Origin: Pristionchus mayeri
Lineage: Eukaryota > Nematoda > Chromadorea > Rhabditida > Neodiplogasteridae
NCBI GenBank assembly: GCA_036245805.1
Contig: BTRK01000006.1
Span: 39,932,901-39,996,900, forward strand
Length of the DNA stretch: 64,000 bases
Direction: 5' to 3'
Below, one piece after another: positions 11,280-23,419 of the stretch. Made by a program: the position numbers and the translations under genes. Positions within the stretch are counted from its first letter, which is position 1. The number at the start of each line of letters is the position of its first letter. The notes beneath the pieces are model-generated. The model was not told the origin of the DNA. It made no database searches and saw only the letters and a list, made by a program, of their open reading frames with translations.

Positions 11280-11955
11280 AAGATAATTAAGAGACCCTCC
11301 ACGAGAGAACGTAACAGGTCCACGGATGGCCAAAAATTCGATAATTCAAATACTTTTTTCCTGAAGTGGGGGTCCCGAGTGCTGATCGGTGGAAGCAATA
11401 ACTAAGGCTAAGGGTCGATTTTGAAAAAGTTTCTGGCATCCCTCACTTTTGGGGCCGAAAAATTGACTTTTTCAAAATCACACCCGAATATAGTTTTTCT
11501 GGTGTATTTTCACACGTAGAAAACGAACTTCCATATCCGAACGCGATGAAATGAGAACGAAGCAACTTACGCCGGAAAACCGAAAATTTCGATCCGAAAT
11601 GGCACATAAACTTCCATAACTCGATTTCGAAAAATATGAATTTGGGTGATTGACATTTTTGGAATCTTCAACTCATGCTTCAACTTCCATATCATTTTCA
11701 GAATTTTAAAAAATGGGCCTTTTCTGCTATCCGAGCCTGAATGTGATAATCTAGGGTCAAAATGCGCTGTTGAGCAAATGTCATTTGTCACCCCTGATCC
11801 CAATACCGGCCTAGCACCTAGTAAACTAATAAAATGGGTTGAAACATCTATCCAAGTCAATGTGGGGATTTGGGATAACTGAAAAATCTCGAAAATTGAA
11901 AATCTCAAAATTCGAGATTTTTTCTTCGATGTCTTCCTAATAACAAATTGTTTCG
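11280..11955. other. non-array sequence inserted in the tandem array
   Basis: This stretch has no counterpart in the other units and no recognisable coding sequence. With the adjoining (GA)n tract it occupies the place where a last collagen exon and a small gene would be expected. Confidence 0.5.
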
Positions 11956-11957
11956 TT

Positions 11958-12147
<190 letters not shown>

Positions 12148-12149
12148 CG

Positions 12150-12620
12150 ATGTGCGAGACTGTCCTATTAGGGCCCACCACTCGTCCTCATGCACTACTC
12201 ATTCAACACATTTGCCTGCTGCTCACTCATGTTTGTACACGAGGCAGCAGAATGACACTTTGATCTTGCCTCTCATGAATTTTCCGTCCATTCGCTACAG
12301 AATCCCTTCACTTCTCTCTCTTTCCCGCTCGATCAAACGGCCAAATTTTATCAAATCAAGCGCGGATAGATTCAGTAAACAAATGACTATCCGGGTTCTC
12401 CGGGTGTTCCGTTGCTTCCCGCTGCTCCAGCTGATCCGGGAAGTCCGGGTGCGCCAGCAAAGCCGGGATAGTCCGAAAGAACGGAACCCGATGCTCTCCG
12501 TGCTCTTCCCTGGTACTTCGGTCGTCCCTTGCGTAGAATCGACTTCTCCTCCATCCGAAGTAACTCCCTCGAATGCTCAGCCGGCAACGAAAAAGAACTG
12601 CAGTTTACGGCCCATCTCTA
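12150..12620 (-). pseudogene. collagen 3'-end remnant 3
   Basis: Best preserved penultimate-exon copy: [20 protein letters not shown], then PGEPG, in perfect Gly-X-Y register. The donor is GATAGT where the intact gene has GTTAGT, so splicing is lost. The last exon is absent, because the intron runs into the (GA)n tract. Confidence 0.75.
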
Positions 12621-12977
12621 GACGATCGACAGATTTTTTCAGTAAAATGTGATGATCCCACTTTTTTATTGCCATTTGCTCCTCCTATTAATGCTCGCTT
12701 TTGCAAGTATTCATATGAAAAAGTAATGCATGTATTGACTGTTACAAACATAATATTCATAAAAAGTACCTACATTGATGGTCGAAAGATGAGGAAAAAA
12801 TTTTTAAAAATTAGACTCGCTGAGATAGATACGGTATGTGTGATACCAGACAATCAGAATAATCATATTTATTAGTGATTAGACACGAAATGAGATGACA
12901 CCAGAAAAGAGGTTGGTATGGACTTATTGAGTACACGTATTCGACGGAACATTGGAAAGAAGGAACAGGGTGGGGAA

Positions 12978-13388
12978 TCAGTCTTTGGCCTTCTTCTCCT
13001 TCTTTTCATCTTTTCTGTTCTTAGTATGAGTGAGTGGTTTCCTTTCTTGAGCTCGGCGAAGTCTCTTCACAAGCATTGATTCTTCCTCATTCTCATCCAT
13101 TGGGTCGAATGAGTGATGGAATTCCAATTCAGTGTCCTCGTGAAGAGTTTCCAGTGTGGAATCGAATGACTCCGAAGGAGAAAATGAATAGGAAGTTGAC
13201 GCGGGCTCTGAATAGGAGATAATCAAAAGCGAATGGAAGTAAGGACTTATTTCTATTCGAAAATTTCGACAATTTATTTGGAAATGAATAATGACAGACA
13301 ATGGGAGTATGAACATACCGAAAGCATAATCAAAGTGTGCTGGTCGAACGGGAGAGGCAGGAAGAGTGAATCGAACACGGGAAGGCAT
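12978..13388 (-). CDS. array small gene, copy C
   Basis: Exon 1 is 13388-13319 and exon 2 is 13207-12978, with a 111-bp intron in phase 1. The product is about 99 aa: MPSRVRFTLPASPVRPAHF, EPASTSYSFSPSESF, HEDTELEFHHSFDPMDENEE, and a charged tail ending EKKAKD. It is the closest to a family consensus. The intron differs from those of A and B, so exchange was partial. The function is unknown. Confidence 0.7.
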   Translation of the reverse strand: MPSRVRFTLPASPVRPAHFDYAFGMFILPLSVIIHFQINCRNFRIEISPYFHSLLIISYSEPASTSYSFSPSESFDSTLETLHEDTELEFHHSFDPMDENEEESMLVKRLRRAQERKPLTHTKNRKDEKKEKKAKD

Positions 13389-13421
13389 TGTAGAAGTGGT
13401 GTGAATTGTAGTCCTTCTCCC

Positions 13422-13427
13422 TTTATA
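13422..13427 (-). promoter_or_regulatory. TATA box of copy C
   Basis: Minus-strand TATAAA. It lies 34 bp before the ATG, closer than in the other copies because about 15 bp of leader are missing. Confidence 0.5.
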
Positions 13428-14329
13428 CTAGGAATGGGCGGAGTACAACAGCAGATTCGTGCTTTGATTTTCAAACAGTTGGTGAAAGTAACGCAGCTCG
13501 TGGAGGGGGATTCCCCATGGGGGAAAGAGAGAGGGGATGAACGGGGATCAGAGAAAGTGAGGCACGCGATTCGAAGATCAAAGTATCCCCCGATGTCCCT
13601 ACTCCTGTATTTCCCCGACTCCGGTCCCCCGACTTGTGTATTTCAAAGATTTACCCATTGGAACCCAGCCTGTCCTTCATCCATGTGATCTCTAATTACT
13701 GAAACAGTTTGGTTAGAATTTTACAAGATAGAAGTTCAGTGTCAATTAGTAGAAACTAGTGTCAAGATTATGAATCTGCATGAAAAAAAAGGAGAAAGGA
13801 ACTAAATTCACAATATGTTTTGAAAGGTCGTCACGAAGTCGGAAGTTTATCTCGGCCCCAAAGTGCATGTCGATAATCAAGTTGCGGAAGGTGTTGTACT
13901 TTTCTCTTTCTAATTTCTTGTGCACATAAACAACATAGATATCATCTCGAATGATCGAAGGTCGTTCCATGTTTTGCCACCTTCCCGTCGCTCGGTTTGG
14001 CCTCATTAGCATACTGAGTCAGATGAAGAGCGAGAGTTCGCGCGCCGATGCCAATATTAATTGGGGGAATTATGTTTTGACCTACGGTGTGCGAGAATTC
14101 CTATTTTGGTACACCAACCGCCCTTTTGCACTACTCATTCTACATATGGTCTGCTGTTCACTTGCGTTCCAACACGAACAACATGATGCTTTGATCTTGT
14201 AGCTCGTGAATTTTCCCTCTATTTCCTTCAGAATCCCTTCGTCGCTGTACCTCTCTCTTTCCCTCTCGACCGAACTCGCAAAACGCATAAATCAAGGGGT
14301 AGATTCAGTAAACAAATTACTAACCGGGT

Positions 14330-14545
14330 TATCCGGGTGTTCAGTAGGTTCCAACTGGTTCAGTTGGACCGGGTAGTCCTGGTGCACAAGGAAGGCTGGG
14401 TTGGAAGAACGGATGCTCTACGTGCCTTTCTCGGGTACTTAGGTGGTCCCTTGAATTCCATCTATCTCCCAAAAATTGGAAATTCGTCTTTGAATGTGCA
14501 GACGACAACGAAGACGGAGTGCAGTTCGCGGCCCATCTCAAGGTT
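14330..14545 (-). pseudogene. collagen 3'-end remnant 4
   Basis: The penultimate-exon remnant reads APGLPGPTEPVGTY and then a stop; a Gly is replaced by Glu. A deletion between about 13,690 and 14,000 has removed the matching last exon. Confidence 0.7.
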
Positions 14546-14871
14546 CATGAGTTCAGTTAACGATAGATTATTTAATAAAAATGCGAAGAATCCGAATTTT
14601 ATTGTAATCTCCTTGACCTATAAATGTTCCATTGTGCAATTATTGATATGAAATAGTAATATTTGCATCGACTGTATTCTGTATTGTTTGATGGTCAAAG
14701 GCAAAATGAGAAGTGCTGAGAGACATACGAAATGTGTTGTGTCATTCAATCAGAATAATCATATTTATTAATGACAAGAGATGAATGGAGATGACACCAA
14801 AAGAGGTTGGAATGGACTTATTGAATACACGTATTCGAACGAATATCGGAAAGAAGGAAGAGGGAGAGAAA

Positions 14872-15271
14872 TCAGTCTTTGATCTTCTTCTCCTTCTCTT
14901 CATCTTTTCTATTCTTAGTATCAGCGAATGGTTTCCTTTCTTCAGTTCGTCGAAGTTTCTTTACAAGCATTGATTCTTCTTGGTTCTCCTCCGTTGGGTC
15001 AAATGAGTAGTGGAACTCCAATTCGGTGTCCTCGTGAAGAGTTTCCAGTGTGGAATCGAATGAATCCGAAGGAGAAAATGGAGGAGATCGAGTTGAGATT
15101 GGCTCTGAATAGAAGATAATCAAAAATGGAAGAGAAACATATATAGAAAATAGTATTTGATAAAGGGAATTCTAGTGAATGTCCGACACTGCGAATAAAC
15201 ATACCAAAAGCGTAATCGAAATCGACTGGCAGAACGGGAGAGGCAGGAAGAGTGAATCGGACGGAAGGCAT
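14872..15271 (-). CDS. array small gene, copy D
   Basis: Exon 1 is 15271-15205, one codon shorter (MPSVRFTLPASPVLPVDF), and the frame is kept. Exon 2 is 15104-14872 (EPISTRSPPFSPSDSF, HEDTELEFHYSFDPTEEN, tail EKEKKIKD). The product is about 99 aa. It shares the EPISTRS start of exon 2 and much flanking sequence with copy E. The intron is 100 bp. No disabling lesion is seen. Confidence 0.7.
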
Positions 15272-15331
15272 TGCAGTGCTGAGTGTTGAGTGAGGTTCTC
15301 TCGGTTATTCTCCCTCACTTTCCCTTCTCCC

Positions 15332-15337
15332 TTTATA
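15332..15337 (-). promoter_or_regulatory. TATA box of copy D
   Basis: Minus-strand TATAAA about 60 bp upstream of the ATG at 15271. Confidence 0.5.
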
Positions 15338-15973
15338 CTCGGAATGGGCGGAGTCTAACAGCAGATTCGTCCTTTGATTTTCAAACAGTTGGTGCACGTA
15401 AAGTAGCTCGTGAAGGGGATTCCCCATGAGGGAAGGAGGAGGGGATGAACGGGATCATAGAAGGAGAATCTGACAAAGCGAAGGTCGAAGGTTCGCCCGA
15501 TTGATTGCTCATCTATTTCAAAGGTTTACCCCTCGAACCCAGCCTGTTCTTTCTTTATCTCTCCCTTCGCACTCATGTGATCAATCGTTAGTTCTCCTAG
15601 TCACTGAGATTGGTTCGGCAACTGGATGGTTAGGTGCTCAATCAAGAGAAGATCAGTGCCAATTTCGAGAAGAACTGTGAAGATGGTGAAGCTGCTCGAA
15701 ATAAAGAAAGGAACTGTCTTGTGAATACTCGTCACGAGTTTCAAATATATGTAACGGAGAAGGAAATGTATCTATTATAAATGTCATCTAGTGACACAAG
15801 ATGTTCACATGTACTCATTCTTTTTCTTGACCCATAAACAACACAGATATCATCTAGAATGGTCGAAATTTATCTCATGTTTTGCCACCTTTCCGTCTGA
15901 AGAGAAAGGAATGAGAGAGAAGAATGTCTTTATCATTGTGAAATTCCGAAGGAAGATCGACCCTGTGATCATG

Positions 15974-16850
15974 CAGCCCCGATGTAGACAGCAGATCGAG
16001 GTGGGCAGGGACAGTAGGTGGCGTCGAATCCAGGGACTCCAGGACCTCCTTCCACTCCAGGAGTTCCTGAAATCCATTGTGTTTATTCACTTTTGTGAAT
16101 ACTAGAGTTCGAGAAACTATACTAAGATAATTTCATGTACTCTCTCATCTCTCCTTGCATGAAGATATATTTATTCTATATGAATTTTTGCAATTTCCTA
16201 ATGATGTCATAGTCAAAGGAAATCACACAGAGAAAGGGAGAAGATATTTTGATCCTCATCATTGCCTCACTTGTTCTCCAACTGATTCTTCCTCTCTTTC
16301 GGTATAGTCTCATTAGCATACTCAGTCATATCAAGAGAGCGAAAATTCGCGCCGATGCCTATCTCAGTGGGGGTATTATGTTTTGACCTACAGTGTGCGA
16401 GATTGTCATATTAGGGCACACCACTCGTCCTCATGCACTACTCATTCTACACATTGGTCTGTTCTTCAATACTGTTCAAACACGAGGCAACAAAATGACA
16501 CTTTGATCTTGTCTCTCGTGAATTTTCCGTCCATTCTATACAGAATCCCTCCCCCTTCCTCTCTTTCTCTCCCGATCGAACTCGCAAAAACGCACAAATC
16601 AACCGTGGATAGATTCAGTAAACAAATGACTAATAGGATTATCCGGGTGTTCCATCGGTTCCTTCGGGTCCGGCTGGAGCAGGTCGGGTGCACCACGAAG
16701 GTACGATTGGCCCGGGAGGACGGAACATGCATGCTCGTCGTGGCCATATCGAGTACTTCGGTCGTCACTTCCCTGCCATCCGAACTGTCTTCCTCAAATA
16801 GACAGATGAAAACGAAAACGGACTGCAAATTAAAGGCCCATCTCTAGACG
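15974..16850 (-). pseudogene. collagen 3'-end remnant 5
   Basis: The last-exon copy (about 16,068-15,974) is intact: [32 protein letters not shown], stop. The penultimate-exon remnant (about 16,760-16,635) has PAGPEGTDGTPG followed by a stop, a shifted frame upstream, and ATTAGT in place of the donor. No 5' collagen exons exist, so it cannot make collagen. Confidence 0.75.
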
Positions 16851-17227
16851 ATCGACAGATTTTTTAATTAAAATGTGATGATCCAGCATTTTATTGTCAT
16901 TTCGTTCATCTATTATATCATTAGACGACTCATTAGCATACTGATATCATTAGCATACTCGGTTGCGCCAATATTGATGTGAAAAAAGTAATGCATGTTT
17001 CGATTGTTCCAATACAATATTCTTTAAAAGAGTCTTTATTTTTTGTCGAAAAATAATTCTGTGATACTGAGCGACATTCGATATAGGTGATACCAGATAT
17101 TATGTAGTATAATCATATTTATTAATGGCATGAAACGAATGGAGATGACACGAGAAAAGAGGTTGGAATGTACTTTCTGATTACACGTATTCAACGAGAA
17201 ATTGCAATGAAGTAAGGGGGAGGGGAA

Positions 17228-17612
17228 TCAGTTTGTTATCTTCTTGTCCTTCTTCTCTTCCCCTTTTCTGTTCTTAGTATCAGAGAGTGGCTTCCTCTCT
17301 TTAGTTCGGCGAAGTCTCATCACAAGTATGGATTCTTCTTCATTGTCCTCCTTGGGATCAACTGAGTGGTGGAATTCCAATTCGGTGTCCTCATGAAGAG
17401 TTTCCAGTGTGGAATCGAATGAGTCCGACGGAGAAAATAGATGAGATCGAGTTGAGATTGGCTCTGAATAGAAGATAATCAAAAATTTAAGAGAAAAAAG
17501 AATAGAAAATAGTATTTGACAACGGCAATGTGAATGAACATACCGAAAGCGTAATCAAAGTGGGCTGGTCGTACGGGTGAGGCAGCAAGAGTGAATCGAA
17601 CACGGAAGGCAT
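17228..17612 (-). pseudogene. array small gene, copy E (frameshifted in exon 1)
   Basis: Exon 1 (17612-17544) is 69 bp instead of 70. One C is missing in the third codon region (CCTTCCGTG where others have CCTTCCCGTG), so the reading frame changes to MPSVFDSLLL and cannot enter exon 2 in the family frame. Exon 2 (17463-17228) is intact (EPISTRSHLFSPSDSF..., tail KKDKKITN). The intron is 80 bp. The promoter block is almost identical to that of copy A. It may be a recent pseudogene, or the base may be a sequencing error. Confidence 0.6.
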
Positions 17613-17659
17613 TGTAGAAGTGGTTGTTGAGTTGTAGTCTCTCACCTCTCCCTTCTCCC

Positions 17660-17665
17660 TTTATA
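17660..17665 (-). promoter_or_regulatory. TATA box of copy E
   Basis: Minus-strand TATAAA 48 bp before the ATG, with the same spacing and flank as copy A. Confidence 0.5.
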
Positions 17666-17839
17666 CTCGGAATGGGCGGAGTCTAACAGCAGATTCGTCC
17701 TTTGATTTTCAAACAGTTGGCGAAAGTAACGTTGCTCGTGGAGAGAATTCCCCATGAGGTAAAGAGAGAGGGGATGAACGGGATCAGAGAAGGAGAATCT
17801 GACAAAGCGAAGGTCGAAGTTTCGCCCGATTGATTGTTC

Positions 17840-18469
17840 GGCTCTGTACGGATATCGAGGTCCCAATGGAAATCTACCCGGTTAACGAGGTCCGAATGGA
17901 TTCGAACTTTTAACGAGGTCCGAATCCTGTTATCGAGGTCCCAATCAAAAAAAATTTTGGTAACATTTATAAATTCCAAAAGTTGTCATTCTTATGCAAT
18001 AATGCTAGATTTGAGACCACATTCAGTACTCATTATGCCCCAATGCACCTCCCTTCTTTCTTTGCTTCTCCCACTGCTCATTCAGTGGTGTAGTTCAGAT
18101 TTTATTTATCAACGGGCATCGAAGTAACGTGTATCTACCTCATCTTAGTGCTTGTTTTTGTGATCGTTGATGTTCGTCGATATTGCCCAAGGCTTCGATC
18201 GGGGGTTGATCATGCCCAAAGCGCTTGATTATCCCCAAGCAAAATGGAGACCATAAATCACGAGATGATAACAAACCCTAAATTTCCAAACAACGCTAGT
18301 AACTCGACTATGTGCACCCACAAGGAGTAAAATACTATAAGCAAACAAAACACGATTGGGACCTCGATATTCCGAATGGGACCTCGTTAATCCATGGTGG
18401 CTCATTGGAACCTCGTTATTCCATTCGGACCTCGTTAATCGATTGGGACCCCGATATCCGTACAGAGCC
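17840..18469. mobile_element. 630-bp MITE with 8-bp target duplication
   Basis: The terminal inverted repeats are 28 bp with one mismatch (GGCTCTGTACGGATATCG...). The 8-bp duplication GATTGTTC lies at 17832-17839 and 18470-18477. The related unit near 15,495 shows an unoccupied site. Subterminal copies of GAGGTCCGAATGG-like motifs lie inside both ends. An 8-bp duplication is typical of hAT, P or Merlin superfamilies; which one is undecided. There is no coding sequence. Confidence 0.85.
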
Positions 18470-18947
18470 GATTGTTCGTGTGTTTCAAAGGTTTTCCCCT
18501 CGAACCCAGCCTGTTCTTTCTTTCTCTCTCCCTTCGCACTCATGTGATCAATCGTTAGTTCTCCTAATCACTGAGATTGGTTCGGTAACTGACTGGTTAG
18601 GTGCTCAATAAAGAGAAGAGCAGTGTCAATTTAGAGAAGAACTTTGAAGATGGTGAAGCTTCTTGAAATAGAAAGAGGAATTGAATACAAACTATATTGT
18701 GAGTACTAGTCACGGGTTTAGAATAGTCATGTAACTGAGAAGGAAGTGTATCTAAAGGTTATCTAGTGGCACAAGATGTTCACATGTACTCATTCTTTTT
18801 TCTTGGCCCATAAACAACACAGATATAATCTAGAATGGTCGAAATTCGTCCCATTTTTTTGCCACCTTTCTGTCTGTAGAGAAAGTAATGAGGGAGAGAA
18901 GAATGCCTTTATCAATGTGGAATTCCGAAGGAAGAACGACACTTTGA

Positions 18948-20907
18948 TCATGCAGCCCCGATATAGACTGCAGACCGAGGTGGACAGGGACAGTATGTGG
19001 CGTCGAATCCAGGGACTCCCGGACCTCCTTCCACTCCGGGAGTTCCTACAATCAATCCAATTCATTGTGTTCATTTTCATTAGTAAATACAAGAGTTGGT
19101 GAAAGTAAACTACGCTCGCTTTCTTCATTGTAGTATTCGCATTCTCACTTCTCGACCTTTCGAGTGTCGTATGAGAAGAATATTACCCAGCTTCGATACC
19201 CTAATAACGTAATCGTCAGATGGAGTGCATAGAGAGGCGAAATATTGATCCTCATCATTGCATCACTCGTACTCCAACTGATCATTCTTCCCGCCTCATT
19301 CGGTTTAGTCTCATTTCCATAGTGAGTCATATCCAGAGAGTGAAAGTTCGTTCATCGATGCCTATCTCATTGGAGTATTATGTTTTGACCTATGGTGTGC
19401 GAGATTGTCCTGGTATGGCACACCACTCGCCCCCTTGAACAACTCATTCTACACATTCACTTGCTATTTACTTCCGTTCCCACACGAGGAAGCAAATTGA
19501 CACTTTGATCTTGTCTTTTTTGAATTTTTCCCTACAGAATCCCTTCCCATTTCTCTCGTTCTCTCCCGATTAAACTCGCAAATATGGACAATTCAAGGGT
19601 ACGCCGAGTTGAATAAACAAATGACTAACCGGGTTCTCCGGGTGTTCCGTTGCTTCCCGCAGGCCCAGCTGGTCCGGGCTGTCCGGGTGCTCCGGGAAGA
19701 CCGGGTTGGCCAGGTAGACCCGGCCCTCCTTGAGTACCAATGGAACCCGAGGGTCCAGGTGGCCCCGGTCTTCCTCTTCGAGAGATTGCATCCGATCCAG
19801 GAACTCCGGGCACTCCCGGGAAACCAGGACGTCCTGAGATACGAGATAGTGGGATGGGAGAAGGGAAGAATGCATACCAGGCTGTCCCGCGTCTCCGGGT
19901 TGACCGGGGAGACCGGGTGGGCCGAATACCGTGTTGTCGGGGCCTTGTCTTCCGGGGAGTCCAGGTGCTCCAGCGCCTCCTGAAAAAAAAGAGAAGATAA
20001 GGATCAATCATATTGGTTGGACGACTGCATGTTAAACGTGCCACTACATGGGTAGGTTCGAGGGGAGATATATTTAGGGGGCTGATCTATTGGGCGACAC
20101 TTTGTAATCAGTAAGGGTAGCTAACCGGGTACTCCGGGGGGACCGGGCAGACCAATGGAACCAGCAGGGCAGCGAACACATTCCTGAAGTGAGAAGATTG
20201 AGTACATCTACGAAATGAGTGGTGCTAACTTGCACCTTTTCGAAATTGTGACGAATATGTTAGTATGTGCAACTGACCGCCTGAGGGAGACAAGTGCGCG
20301 TCTGTCCGGGTGTCGTGTTGTCCTCTCCGTTGTGGCCAGGAGAGCCGGGGGCTGAAAGGAACGGGCCATCTCTCTCCCTCTCTCCATCACTCACTTCCAG
20401 GATGGCCAGGGGTTCCGGGGGGACCGGGAGGGCCCGGGGCACAGCGAGTGATGGGCTCGCATTGGCAGTAGTCGGGAAGACCGGCGAATCTCTTGGATCG
20501 ACGAGAGAGAAGAGGATTGGAAGGAACGGGAGAAGGAGGGGTGAAGGAGATTTGGACTGACATCAACTCGTTCCACGAATCGTCCGTCTCTGCCTGAAAG
20601 GGATTTTTTTAGAGAAAGGTGTGATTTGCGGGTGAGGTTAAGAATGGCTTAGCAAGAAATTACTGTCTTCATTATCTCTTTTCGCTTGCCAGTCTGACCA
20701 GTGAGAGAGCACGCGGAATGAAGAGAGTTTCTTCGGAGTTTTTCCCAGAGGAGGAGAACTGACCTTGAATACGGCGACGGCATCGAACACTTCATCGTGC
20801 AGAGAGTGCATCTCATTGTAGATGGAGGGAATGAGCGAGATGGCGACGAGGAAGACGGAAGTGGAGAGGAGAGCCGAGCCCCCGATGAGCAGTTGGTATT
20901 CATTCAT
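18948..20907 (-). CDS. cuticle collagen, complete, seven exons
   Basis: Exons 20907-20764, 20593-20395, 20351-20278, 20183-20126, 19979-19878, 19833-19630 and 19045-18948. All phases agree, giving 292 aa. The N-terminus ([20 protein letters not shown]) is a membrane/signal-anchor segment. RRSKR near residue 80 is a subtilisin-type processing site. Three cysteines follow (CQCEPITRC), then Gly-X-Y blocks interrupted by C-V-R-C, and a C-terminal [14 protein letters not shown]. This is the usual plan of nematode cuticle collagens, secreted and cross-linked in the exoskeleton. Downstream on the same strand lie the tandem array units, which copy only its last two exons. It is the only copy with a 5' half, so it is probably the functional one. 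Confidence 0.93.
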
Positions 20908-20944
20908 GATCGGACAATGGTGATGAGACCTTGAGGACTGGCCA

Positions 20945-20950
20945 TTTATA
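20945..20950 (-). promoter_or_regulatory. TATA box of the collagen gene
   Basis: TATAAA on the minus strand, about 40 bp before the ATG at 20907. Confidence 0.6.
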
Positions 20951-23419
20951 CCACCCCCTTCCCTGGCCATTGGAAATGAAATGGGGCGCGAGAGGGGAAG
21001 AAGGAGAATCTTGTTCAATCAACAATTCGATCCAATCACAGGCAATACTTCTTGTCAGTCTGCCGATAGGGAGGGAGACTCGTCACTCCGCGTTCTCATT
21101 TCACTCTCGTTCCACTGGAAGATGAGAAACACCACATTGCATTTTCAGTCTGTGTGCCAACAAAGTAATTGCCATATTACAATTAAAAGCGAACATTGTC
21201 GATAATGTGATTCTGTAGAAGCAATTTCTTCAAATGATATCATACTTGTTCATTGTCAATGTGATTTTTACAGTGCACTTTTCAGCCTCGAAAGCCTTTT
21301 TGTTCTCCAATCCGGTCCCAAAGCACTTTGATGGTCGGTAAGAGGCTCATTTCACATGCAACAGAGGAGCAACAAAGATTCCCCCTACTTCCTCTCCCTT
21401 CTCTATCTTCTCTACTTATCTCTGATGTTTCTCCAACAGGTGTAGATACTTCCGCAATGAAATGTTTCTCCAACAGGTGTAGATACTTCCGCAATGATTG
21501 AAAGATACAAAATGGTAAACATATAAACTGCATTAGATAATCGTTTGCTTCATTGTCGTATTTTATCTTCGTTTGTTCATCTTCGTGTGTTCAGTGCCAA
21601 AATCTACTAAATAAATAAATAATATTTTATTTCATGGTAACAGTGAGAACATAAATTGAATTTCAGGGACCTGTCATGTTGTCATGTTTCCTCCTGTCAT
21701 GTTTATGATGAATATTTTACGCAGATTACGCAGGACATAAACCAATTTAACAATAATTTATGATACAAGTTTTATGTGAATTGTATTATTAATCAACTTG
21801 GGGATCATCTGAAGTATTCCAAAAACGATGATTATCATTAGGACCACTGTTGCCTTCATGCCTGAAACATAGAGCTGGCGGCGAGTTTTGATTAAATTTG
21901 GCACCTTGTACTGAGATTTCAGCCTGCTTAGGAAGTAGATTGATGATTGCGATCGTTTCTTTACTGTAGAATTCGCTTCTCGAGGCTTCCTTTCTTGTCT
22001 GTAGACCACTGTGCCATCGGTACTATGATGTGCTGCAAGTAATCACTTCATACAATGGAGACGGGAATTGTTTCAGGGGACTATCTCTGCACAAAATATA
22101 CGTTACTCAGAAAGCCATTTCTCTCATGAAAACTCGGGGAGTATTTTGTATAAATTGCTTCCTTAGTGTTCACCCATATCGCTGGTCTTGATCAGGCTAA
22201 TAGATATTGCCGAAAGTTGATCGAGAATGCGTCCTGCGAAAATTGTTACGACCCCTGACCCCACAAATACGCGCATTCAAAAGTATCTCACTGTGTTCAG
22301 TCACTACGCGAAATTTCATAGAAAACAGCCAAGAAATTGGGCGAGAGACGAAGAGGGACGTTGAGAACTGAGGGATTCAATGGGACGACAAATAGACAGA
22401 AATGTCGAGTTTCGAAGCTGAGAGAAGAGAAAAGAGTAAAAAAGGCTCGGCGTGTGTTTGCTTATAACGGAAGTGCGGAGAAGTAGACAGGAGGAAAGGA
22501 GTCAATCGCCCGTCTGTCAACTCGACCCGTTCGCTTACCCACCATTCACACTTTCAACCATTCGCGTTGTCGATTTCAATGTATTGCTCGAAACGTGTGC
22601 ATAAACTGCTACAAGAAACTTTGACCATGTCGAGACACTGTCAACTTCCATTGCATTAGTATGATTTCTTCAATCAACAATTTCAGAACTCTGCACGTTC
22701 TCTATCGACAGGGAAAATGTCTACTTATCCTTTCATTCAAATGAAATGCGAACAATGCAAGTCCTCCTTTAACCGGCTTGAACTTAGAAAGTGCGTCATA
22801 TTGGTCGATATTTGAAGAATTCCTGCCCATACTCTTCTGAGCGTCTATTATCTGATAAGATAAATTTATTGGTCGATGTGCGACCGCACGATTGTGAACA
22901 CAATCATCATGAAAGAACGCAGGTTACATTACAATTTGCGTACCACTCTTTATGCATCCATTACGTGTAGTGGCGTCCTTAGTTTCTCAATCTGCCCATT
23001 TTCAGTTTTCAACTCCAACTACAGATGCCAACTCTGTTTCCGGGTCTAAGGAAAAAACCATAGAATCTCCACACGAGTGCAATTCATGTACTACGATTCG
23101 TCAAAGTAAGATATTGTACGAAATGACTGTTTACAATTTATAAGAAGCAAGTTCATGTTCGGTTTCGTCTAATATATGTTGAATCCAATTCATCATTTGC
23201 CGAAACCTTCGGAGTAGCACTACAACGCTAGTGCTGGCAACTCAACGGACGAATTGAACGGAGTCATTTATAAACATAAATACTGAATAAATTTTCGTTG
23301 AAATCCTCATTGTCGCATCTGTGCATTTGGCTGAAGAATTTTGAGATGCATTTCCTACTCCCCTATTTTGTACATTAAGCGAATTCAGATAATTTGTCGA
23401 CAGTTTAGTGCATCCAGAT
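20951..23419. other. intergenic; one 37-bp tandem duplication
   Basis: No gene is recognised. A 37-bp period duplication (GTTTCTCCAACAGGTGTAG) lies at 21,426-21,497. An open minus-strand stretch at 21,758-22,009 has no known relative. Confidence 0.5.

Noticed and set aside
19609..20560. Plus-strand open frames over the collagen gene
   Set aside because: They are mirror frames of Gly-X-Y codons. The minus strand has a coherent seven-exon gene.
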